Origin: Thermodesulfatator sp.
GTDB taxonomy: Bacteria > Desulfobacterota > Thermodesulfobacteria > Thermodesulfobacteriales > Thermodesulfobacteriaceae
Direction of reading: 5' to 3'
Length of the DNA: 9,743 nucleotides
Assembly (NCBI GenBank): GCA_026993045.1
Contig: JALWWR010000231.1
Span: forward strand, 1 to 9,743
Below the pieces are notes generated by a model. The model did no database searches. It worked only from the letters and a program-made list of their open reading frames with translations, and was not told the origin of the DNA. Shown piece by piece: positions 1 to 5,794 of this stretch (its first letter is position 1; each line of letters opens with the position of its first letter). Both the position numbers and the translations under genes were made by a program.

Positions 1-1685
1 AAACGTTCTACGTCCTGCGGTTGCTTTTGTATATATCCGGCGTACTTGGTCTCGATTTCCACCTCTTCCAAGACTTCCTCGGAGAAGTCCTGCAGTTCGG
101 GGAAGGCCGGAAGGATCTTCTCTAAAGGGACGTCTGGTCTTCGGACTAGGTCGTAGAGTTTGATCGGCTCTTTTAGAGGGCTGGCCCCTAGGCTTTCAAG
201 GATCCCGTTTACCCTTTCCGGGCGCACCTTAAATTGACGTAAAAACTCTAGGGCCCTTTCTAGCTCTTTCCTTTTCTTTTCAAAACGGGCCCAGTCCTCT
301 TCTGAAATGAGGCCCAGCTTTCGGGCCAGAGGGGTGAGCCGGAGATCGGCGTTGTCTTCCCGCAGCAGAAGGCGGTATTCGGCCCGGGAGGTGAACATCC
401 GGTAAGGTTCTTGAGTGCCTTTGGTAACCAGGTCGTCGATCAGGACCCCGATATAGGCCTGGGAACGATCCAGGATCAGGGGCTCTTCTTCTTTGACCCA
501 CAGGGCGGCGTTGATGCCTGCTATTAAGCCCTGGGCGGCGGCCTCTTCATAACCCGAGGTCCCGTTTATTTGGCCAGCCAAAAAAAGCCCTGCCACCCGT
601 TTGGTCTCTAGAGTGGGTTTTAGCTGGATGGGGTTTACGTAATCATATTCGATGGCGTAGCCGGGACGCATGATTTCGGCCTTTTCAAGCCCTGGAATGC
701 TCCTTACCATTCGCCACTGGACGTCCACCGGAAGGCTGGTGCTGATCCCGTTAGGATAGACCTCTACCGTCTCTAAGCCCTCAGGCTCCAAAAAGATCTG
801 ATGTCGGGGCCGATCCGGGAAACGAAAGACCTTGTCCTCAATAGAAGGACAGTAACGGGCCCCCACCCCTTTTATGATTCCGGTAAAAAGGGGCGAGCGG
901 TCCACAGCCCCTTTGATGATCTCATGGGTCTCAGGGGTGGTGTAAGTGATAAAACAGGGGACTTGAGGCAAGGGGGGCCGCCGGCCGCGGTTCCGAAAAG
1001 AAAAGAGCGGCGGGGGCTCGTCTCCCCACTGAACCTCCAGCCGGGAGTAGTCAATGGTTCGGCCGTCTAGCCGAGGACAGGTCCCTGTCTTGAGCCGGCC
1101 CATCTCAAAGCCTAATTCCTGAAGAGAACGGGAGAGGCGATTGGAAGGGGGATCCCCCATACGTCCGGCGGCAAAGTTTTCAAGACCGATATGAATGAGA
1201 CCCCGCAAAAAGGTCCCGGTGGTGACCACCACCGCCCGGGCCCGATACTCTTCCCCTACCCGGGTCGCCACCCCCTGGATGCGTCCCCCGCGCACCAGAA
1301 GCCGCGACACCATTCCTTGTTTCACCACCACCCGGGGAGCGCGGGTGAGGACCCGGTACATACGGGCCTGGTATCGCATACGATCGGCCTGGGCCCTGGT
1401 GGCCCTCACCGCCGGGCCTTTGCGGGTGTTGAGCTTGCGGAACTGGATGCCGGTCTCGTCAATGGCCCGGGCCATCTCGCCCCCCAGGGCGTCGATCTCC
1501 TTGACCAAGTGGCCCTTGGCCAGCCCTCCGATGGCGGGATTGCAACTCATAGCCCCGATGCGCTCAAGGTTCACCGTGAGCACCAATACCCGACAGCCCA
1601 GACGGGAGGCCGCTAAAGCGGCCTCGATGCCGGCGTGGCCCGCTCCAATTACTATGACATCAAAGGTCTCGGGATAAAGACTCAT
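1..1685 (-). CDS. mnmG: tRNA uridine-5-carboxymethylaminomethyl modification enzyme MnmG (GidA), 3' end missing
   Basis: MnmG works with MnmE in the cytoplasm to place the (carboxymethyl)aminomethyl group on C5 of wobble U34 in certain tRNAs, using FAD, NADH and methylene-tetrahydrofolate. My translation gives 561 codons before the window edge; the family is about 620 long, so roughly the last 60 residues are missing. Visible are the N-terminal FAD-binding loop GAGHAG (residues 14-19), the family signature MSCNPAIGG with Cys48, and the YCPSIED motif with Cys279. These two cysteines match the conserved Cys47 and Cys277 of the E. coli enzyme. [22 protein letters not shown] and [12 protein letters not shown] are also present. 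The ATG at 1685 puts [10 protein letters not shown] in register with known N-termini, and GGAAGAG lies 7 nt upstream. The start lies inside the end of the upstream lipoprotein gene, so the two are probably co-transcribed. The reading frame is intact. Confidence 0.97.
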   Translation of the reverse strand, partial: MSLYPETFDVIVIGAGHAGIEAALAASRLGCRVLVLTVNLERIGAMSCNPAIGGLAKGHLVKEIDALGGEMARAIDETGIQFRKLNTRKGPAVRATRAQADRMRYQARMYRVLTRAPRVVVKQGMVSRLLVRGGRIQGVATRVGEEYRARAVVVTTGTFLRGLIHIGLENFAAGRMGDPPSNRLSRSLQELGFEMGRLKTGTCPRLDGRTIDYSRLEVQWGDEPPPLFSFRNRGRRPPLPQVPCFITYTTPETHEIIKGAVDRSPLFTGIIKGVGARYCPSIEDKVFRFPDRPRHQIFLEPEGLETVEVYPNGISTSLPVDVQWRMVRSIPGLEKAEIMRPGYAIEYDYVNPIQLKPTLETKRVAGLFLAGQINGTSGYEEAAAQGLIAGINAALWVKEEEPLILDRSQAYIGVLIDDLVTKGTQEPYRMFTSRAEYRLLLREDNADLRLTPLARKLGLISEEDWARFEKKRKELERALEFLRQFKVRPERVNGILESLGASPLKEPIKLYDLVRRPDVPLEKILPAFPELQDFSEEVLEEVEIETKYAGYIQKQPQDVER

Positions 1686-2052
1686 GGGCGATCTCTTCCG
1701 CTCGCAATTTTTGGGCCTCCGTTTCTACTATCCCGGTCAAGGTCACCACCCCCTCCACGGTGTCTACATCTATCTTCCGGGCCTTGGTGATAGGATCTTT
1801 AAGCAAGGCCAGTTTGACTTTGGCTGTGAGGGTGGCGTCGTCCGTCTGCCGTCCTAAAGAGCGGGGGTCGGTGGCTACTTTGTAGCCGGCCGTGGCCCCG
1901 CCGGCTACCACCGCCGGGCCGCAACCTGAAAGCCAAGGCAAGAGTCCCAAGAAAAAGATCCCTCCGATAAGATAGCCTCGAAGCTTTAAAGTCCAGCGGG
2001 ACCCAGTTTCTTTCTCCTTAAACGGGCTCGTCTGAAACCAATTTAATTTCAT
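1660..2052 (-). CDS. Small BON-domain lipoprotein, DolP/OsmY-like, probably C-terminally truncated
   Basis: The predicted product has 130 residues. A hydrophobic stretch (about 27-41) ends in the lipobox LSGC, so Cys44 would be lipidated after signal peptidase II cleavage. Gly at +2 fits outer-membrane sorting. The n-region is unusually long (about 26 residues), and no other start codon shortens it. After the lipobox, [17 protein letters not shown] and [12 protein letters not shown] resemble the region leading into the first BON domain of DolP (YraP). The BON fold runs from about 71 to the end and includes the GVVTLTG turn. The usual final segment (a VPGV-like turn and last strand) is absent, and there is no second BON domain as in DolP. 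BON proteins bind phospholipid or support envelope integrity; a role here is inference. The ATG at 2052 is chosen because GGAGG (2061-2065) lies 8 nt upstream. The upstream ATG at 2154 would run into the divergent gene. The last 26 nt overlap mnmG. Confidence 0.8.
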   Translation of the reverse strand: MKLNWFQTSPFKEKETGSRWTLKLRGYLIGGIFFLGLLPWLSGCGPAVVAGGATAGYKVATDPRSLGRQTDDATLTAKVKLALLKDPITKARKIDVDTVEGVVTLTGIVETEAQKLRAEEIAHESLSRDL

Positions 2053-2057
2053 TTTTC

Positions 2058-2101
2058 TTGCCTCCTTCCGAAAAGTTATTATAGGATAGTAAGAAAGGAG
2101 G
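2058..2101 (+). promoter_or_regulatory. Candidate promoter and strong ribosome binding site for the divergent 120-aa gene
   Basis: AAAGGAGG at 2094-2101 sits 5 nt before the ATG at 2107 and fixes that start. Upstream, TTGCCT (2058-2063) and TAGGAT (2082-2087), 18 nt apart, each match the consensus at 4 of 6 positions. Alternatively TATTAT (2077-2082, 5 of 6) could serve as the -10 and would share bases with the minus-strand TATAAT. The ribosome binding site is clear; the promoter is weak. Confidence 0.35.
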
Positions 2102-2108
2102 ATGTCAT
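2078..2108 (-). promoter_or_regulatory. Probable sigma-70-type promoter for the lipoprotein-mnmG pair
   Basis: On the minus strand there is an exact TATAAT at 2083-2078, about 25 nt before the lipoprotein start codon. The best -35 match is ATGACA (2108-2103, 5 of 6 to TTGACA) with a long 19-nt spacer. It would overlap the start codon of the divergent gene at 2107. The exact -10 is seen directly; promoter use is inferred. Confidence 0.5.
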
Positions 2109-2469
2109 GAAGGTATATTGGGATCCCAGTATTTTTCATAATTTTAACGCCCAAAAGAAAACTGGCCAGACGGAGAGCCGGTTTGAGGCCTATTTAGAAG
2201 AGGCCTTGAACCGGGGCCGGCAGGTGGAAGATTTCGCCCCCGCGGTGTCTTTGGTGGAAGAAATGCTTCCCCTGTTAGAACGTTTGGCCCAGGATCCCTT
2301 GTCCCGCAGTCAGGCCGAGACTCTGGCCGGGGTGTTAGCCGACCGGGCCCAAGAGCTAGAAAAACTGTTGAAGGAACTTCCTGAAGGGCCCCTGCGGGAG
2401 ACCCTCTCGGAGGCGGCCCTCTTTTTTGGCGTGGAAGCTGAAAAGCTCCGCAAAGGATTTTACGTTTAA
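2107..2469 (+). CDS. Uncharacterised 120-aa soluble helical protein
   Basis: I do not recognise this protein. It has no signal peptide, no membrane segment and no cysteine. After a short N-terminal stretch (MKVYWDPSIF), the sequence from about residue 24 onward is rich in Glu, Leu, Arg and Ala and looks almost wholly alpha-helical. A helical hairpin is likely around the segment PEGPLRETLSEAALFFGVEA near the C-terminus, which ends in KLRKGFYV. Evidence that it is real: a strong ribosome binding site (AAAGGAGG, 5 nt spacing), a frame open across the whole gap between two divergent or convergent genes, and a plausible soluble protein composition. Its TAA (2467-2469) overlaps the TAA of addB on the other strand (2466-2468). 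It stands alone on the plus strand, so context gives no function. An adaptor or small regulatory protein is conceivable but unsupported. Confidence 0.7.
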   Translation: MKVYWDPSIFHNFNAQKKTGQTESRFEAYLEEALNRGRQVEDFAPAVSLVEEMLPLLERLAQDPLSRSQAETLAGVLADRAQELEKLLKELPEGPLRETLSEAALFFGVEAEKLRKGFYV

Positions 2470-5279
2470 CAGGGTCGTCGGAGGGGGCAGGCGTAGCGGT
2501 AGTCGCAGTAGCGACAGCGGGGTGGAGGCTCGGGGACGAAAAAGGCCGGGGCCTCAAGTAGATGGTTCAAGAGGCTTTCTAGGAGTTTGGGAAAGGTCTC
2601 TTGGCGTAACTTTTGGATCTCGGCTGGGCTGAAACCTTCCCGCACCGAGCTAAAGGGAGGCTGGTAGAGGAGAGGTTTGAAAAGCTCCGAACCTTTACCC
2701 GCAGCCAAATGGATGTAGACCGCCTCTTCGGCCTGCTGCCAAAGAAAGAGATAGAGCATGAGCTGGAGATCCGGCATTCGCTCCTTGAGATGACGCAGAC
2801 CTTCCAAAGTGGGAGGGGCGTCTAAGGGTTCTTCGAGGAGGGCCTTTAGGCGTTTCAAACTCAGAGAACGGATCCGGCCCCCGGTCTTATAATCTAGGAT
2901 TACCTCTTTCTGGTCGAACCGGTCGATGCGGTCTATACGGCCGTAAAAGCGGAGGCCCCATTGGGGGTGGGTGTAACGCACCTCTTCTTCGATTTTAACT
3001 ATCTGAAAAGGGGGAAATTCTTTGAGCCGGGCTAAGTAGCGGCGGAGGCGGAACTCGGCGGTGCGAGAGATGAAGAGCCGTCTTTCCGGGCCCAAGCGGT
3101 GATAAAGGGGGTGGCGGCGAAACTCTCGCCTAAAGATCTCAAGCAGGGCCTCGGGGTCCTCTTCCGCAGGGGAGTAATAGCGCCCTTGGTAAGGTTTAAA
3201 ATAAAGCTCCAATACCCGATGGATCAGCTCTCCCAGTTCGGCGGGGTCGTATTCGGAGATCCTTTCCGGGGGGCGCAACCCTAAAAGATATCGAAAATAA
3301 AACTTGGCCGCGCAGTCGAGATAGGTCTCCAAGAAAGAGGCGCTGATCTCCCGTTCCTGTAAAAGCTTCTCCAAGGCCTCCTTTTCAGCTTTCCCTTTAG
3401 GAAGACCGGTCTCCCAGCGGGGAGGTTTGAGGGTTAAAGGCAAATGGTTCAAGGCCTCGGGGCCTAGAAGACGCCGTTGACGCTGTTCTTTTTCCCAAAG
3501 CAGCCTCTCTACATACCGGCTGCGGACTAGCGGGGGTTTGCGGGGAGAGGGTTCGGTCACCGAGAGGTAGAAGATATCCACCTCTCGGGCCGCCCGGATC
3601 AAGCGGAAGAAGTGAAAACGCTCCAGGACTTCCTGACGGGACCGCGGCGGAAGCCCCAGGGCGGGCCGCAGACCTTCAGGAAGCAAAGGATTGATTTCTT
3701 CCGGGGAGGGTAGGGCCCCTTCGTTGGCGTCTAGCACTATCACGCGCCGGAAACAAAGGAGACGGGTCTCCAGGAGCCCCATGACCTGAAGCCCTTGCAG
3801 AGGTTCGCCTTCAAAGGGGGCCTTGGCCCCGGCCAAAAGTTCTCGAAAGAGACGGAAAAGGGTCTCGGGTTTTAGGGGTTCGTCGGCCAGGGGAGAGGTA
3901 GTGAAAAGGGGCAAGATCTCGTTCTCCAAGGTCCATAAGAAATGGCGGGCCAAGAGGTCCTGGTTGTCTTGAGCCGTCTTTAGATTTTCTTTAAAAGGCT
4001 CCAGGGCCTGGTCCAAGACCTGGTAAAGGAGCTGCGCGAATTGACGGGGGGTTTTTAAGGTTTCAAAGGGCCGCAGGAATTCCTCATGCATCTCTTTAAG
4101 GGCGGGATTTTCCGTTAAGGCCTCGATCTCTTCCAGGGTGAGATAGGGGCTCCCATGTTCTCGAAGTCGGGTCTCAATTCTTCGTAAGGCTTTTGGAGAA
4201 TCCGGAAGACGGGTCCGGAGGTAAGGATGTTTGAGGAAGGCCAGGTAGAGGGTGGCCGGATAGCGCTGGGCCAGCCGTTTTTCGTAAAGGTCTATAAGAT
4301 GGAGGAGGAAGGCCGCGGGGAGAGAGCGCCGAAGGGGATACCCCAAGGTGATGTTAAGGGGGACTTCGGAAGGCAAGCTATAAAGCAAAGGCAAAAGGTG
4401 GCTAGCTATCGGCAAGAGGATGAGCACTTCGTCTGGGGCCTTAACACTCCGGGGAAGGAGGCGAGCTAAATTTTCACATTCCTGATGCACGTCCGCCGCC
4501 ACCCGAAAAGTGATCCGGGGAGGGCGAAACTTGCTGGAAGGGAAGGCTTCCGGGCGAAGATGGAGGAAATTCAGGATATCCTCTAGAAACTCAGGCCTTT
4601 CCTCCATGGGGGCCTCAAAAAAGACCTCTCCTCCGGCCTCAAGGAGGTGTCCCAGGATCTTTTTTTCGGTCTGACTCAGGGCCGCAAAGCCGCAGAAGTA
4701 ATACTTTCCAGGAGGAAGGACTTCTCCTAGTTTTTTAGCTAAAAGACGACTCCTTTCAGCCGGGGTGGTAAAGTCCTTTTCCTCTCGCAGCCGGCGATAG
4801 TCCTCTCCGATCTGGGCTAGATGGGCCAGGAGCTCCTGGGCAGCCGGGGGTAGATCTTCCGGGGGATAAGGGAGATCTCGGGGCTCCACTTCTTCCTTTT
4901 CCAGTTCCTCCAAGACTTCGGAGAGCTTAAGGCCCCAGGGCAGGAAACGATCAAAACTCTCAGAAAGGGAACCGAATAGGGGAGGACGCTGGGCCAGACG
5001 GTACAACCACCAGGCCCTTTCAGCCGCCGGGATCAAAGGCCGAGGATCTAACCTTGCGGCCCATTCGTTAATGAAATCCCCTAAGGTGTAGATTCGAGGA
5101 GGAAGAAAGGGCGCTTTTAGTTCTTGGGCCAAATAATACTGGAAATAAAGCCCGGCCCTTCGGGTGGGAAAAATGAAGGTCGCCTCCGGCCATTCCCTTA
5201 CAGGATGATGTTCTTTGAACCACCGGGCCAGGGTCTTCAGAAAGCCAGCTTCCGGGGGGATAAAAAGGGCTCTTTTCAA
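2466..5279 (-). CDS. addB: AddB-like subunit: inactivated helicase plus Fe-S-stapled PD-(D/E)XK nuclease
   Basis: AddB pairs with AddA to unwind and resect double-strand breaks. Its own nuclease cuts one strand, and its helicase-like part recognises Chi in characterised systems. The protein has 937 residues, near the short AddB type rather than the roughly 1160 of B. subtilis. The N-terminus has FIFPTRRAGLYFQ (about 35-48) and PRIYTLGDFI, typical of AddB. I see no Walker A motif near the N-terminus, so the helicase part is probably not an ATPase. The C-terminal nuclease shows a GELIH histidine motif, DRIDR (Asp783, Asp786) and the catalytic DYK (Asp796, Lys798). Cys656, within the LETYLDC segment, and the C-terminal CxxCx5C (Cys922, 925, 931) reproduce the four-cysteine 4Fe-4S staple of B. 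subtilis AddB, including the final 3- and 6-residue steps. It is the last gene of the operon, starting at TTG 5279 and overlapping the upstream stop by 4 nt. Confidence 0.9.
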   Translation of the reverse strand: MKRALFIPPEAGFLKTLARWFKEHHPVREWPEATFIFPTRRAGLYFQYYLAQELKAPFLPPRIYTLGDFINEWAARLDPRPLIPAAERAWWLYRLAQRPPLFGSLSESFDRFLPWGLKLSEVLEELEKEEVEPRDLPYPPEDLPPAAQELLAHLAQIGEDYRRLREEKDFTTPAERSRLLAKKLGEVLPPGKYYFCGFAALSQTEKKILGHLLEAGGEVFFEAPMEERPEFLEDILNFLHLRPEAFPSSKFRPPRITFRVAADVHQECENLARLLPRSVKAPDEVLILLPIASHLLPLLYSLPSEVPLNITLGYPLRRSLPAAFLLHLIDLYEKRLAQRYPATLYLAFLKHPYLRTRLPDSPKALRRIETRLREHGSPYLTLEEIEALTENPALKEMHEEFLRPFETLKTPRQFAQLLYQVLDQALEPFKENLKTAQDNQDLLARHFLWTLENEILPLFTTSPLADEPLKPETLFRLFRELLAGAKAPFEGEPLQGLQVMGLLETRLLCFRRVIVLDANEGALPSPEEINPLLPEGLRPALGLPPRSRQEVLERFHFFRLIRAAREVDIFYLSVTEPSPRKPPLVRSRYVERLLWEKEQRQRRLLGPEALNHLPLTLKPPRWETGLPKGKAEKEALEKLLQEREISASFLETYLDCAAKFYFRYLLGLRPPERISEYDPAELGELIHRVLELYFKPYQGRYYSPAEEDPEALLEIFRREFRRHPLYHRLGPERRLFISRTAEFRLRRYLARLKEFPPFQIVKIEEEVRYTHPQWGLRFYGRIDRIDRFDQKEVILDYKTGGRIRSLSLKRLKALLEEPLDAPPTLEGLRHLKERMPDLQLMLYLFLWQQAEEAVYIHLAAGKGSELFKPLLYQPPFSSVREGFSPAEIQKLRQETFPKLLESLLNHLLEAPAFFVPEPPPRCRYCDYRYACPLRRPC

Positions 5280-5290
5280 GGCTTGACCTC
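5276..5290 (-). promoter_or_regulatory. Ribosome binding site and TTGA overlap that fix the TTG start of addB
   Basis: On the minus strand GAGGT (5290-5286) lies 6 nt before TTG (5279-5277). The TGA of the upstream nuclease gene occupies 5278-5276, giving a 4-nt TTGA overlap. No ATG is near, and the protein N-terminus begins right at the conserved AddB region. The site supports TTG initiation with translational coupling. Confidence 0.7.
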
Positions 5291-5794
5291 TCGGTAGGCC
5301 GGGGGCCTTAGCCCCACCAGGACCCCGCGAAGGGGGGCCTTCCAGATCCGGGAAAGATCCCGGAGATATTCCCGCAGTTGCAAGACGTGGGAACTCTGCA
5401 AACGAGCCAGTTTGTACTCCACCACCAAAGGACCTTCGGGGAAGAAGATAATGCGATCCGGGCGGTGAATTTCCAGGTTGGAAGACCGGAGTTTCACATA
5501 GGGATGTTCCCGGAGATCCTTGAGCCCGGGTTTGAAAAGGGCGCGGATTCGGGGCTCCTTCAAGGCCTGGCTCAAAGTTTCCACCAAAGTGCGAAAATGG
5601 TGCTCCCGCCTTTCCAAGGGTTCAGGATAAAGGGCCAAGGCTTGATGTACCGCCTGCTCCAGCTCCTCCTGCTTTCCGGTGTATGAAGAGAGGAAGTAAA
5701 GGGCCAGATGGGCCATCTCACCTTCTAGCCGTTCTTCATCTCGCTCTCCTAAAAGTCGCAAGGGCCTTCTTTGTTGAAAAAGACGAACTTTCAT
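5276..5794 (-). CDS. Stand-alone PD-(D/E)XK nuclease, the detached nuclease domain of AddA
   Basis: This 172-residue protein carries what looks like the complete RecB/AddA-type nuclease site: GEMAH with His29, RPDRI with Asp113, the acid-x-lysine triad EYK (Glu126, Lys128) and QLREY (Gln139, Tyr143). In AddA these lie in order (GxxxH, D, D/ExK, QxxxY) at the C-terminus of the helicase polypeptide. Here they form a separate gene immediately after the helicase gene, with ATGA shared between stop and start (5794-5791), and before addB. The ribosome binding site is weak (AGGG only 2 nt away, GGGAG about 11 nt away), so translation is probably coupled. The protein has no cysteines, which excludes the Fe-S staple of AddB and Cas4. 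Glu in place of the commoner Asp in the DYK motif is tolerated in PD-(D/E)XK enzymes. I infer it supplies the AddA-side strand cleavage within a three-part complex. A free accessory nuclease is the alternative. Confidence 0.8.
   Translation of the reverse strand: MKVRLFQQRRPLRLLGERDEERLEGEMAHLALYFLSSYTGKQEELEQAVHQALALYPEPLERREHHFRTLVETLSQALKEPRIRALFKPGLKDLREHPYVKLRSSNLEIHRPDRIIFFPEGPLVVEYKLARLQSSHVLQLREYLRDLSRIWKAPLRGVLVGLRPPAYREVKP

Noticed and set aside
1195..1677. Plus-strand open frames of 141 and 160 codons across 1191-1677
   Set aside because: They are antisense to the best conserved part of mnmG, are Arg/Pro-rich and low in complexity, and have no family features.
2053..2154. Longer lipoprotein starting at ATG 2154
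   Set aside because: It would overlap the divergent gene and add 34 residues before an already long n-region; the GGAGG 8 nt before 2052 marks the start.
2144..2557. 137-codon minus-strand frame covering the addB stop region
   Set aside because: It overlaps addB in another frame and the supported plus-strand gene at 2107-2469; its Pro/Arg-rich translation is typical of a shadow frame.
5276..5794. A Cas4-like or CRISPR-associated nuclease
   Set aside because: It contains no cysteine, so it cannot hold the Cas4 Fe-S cluster, and no repeats or cas genes are nearby; it is coupled to AddA and AddB.
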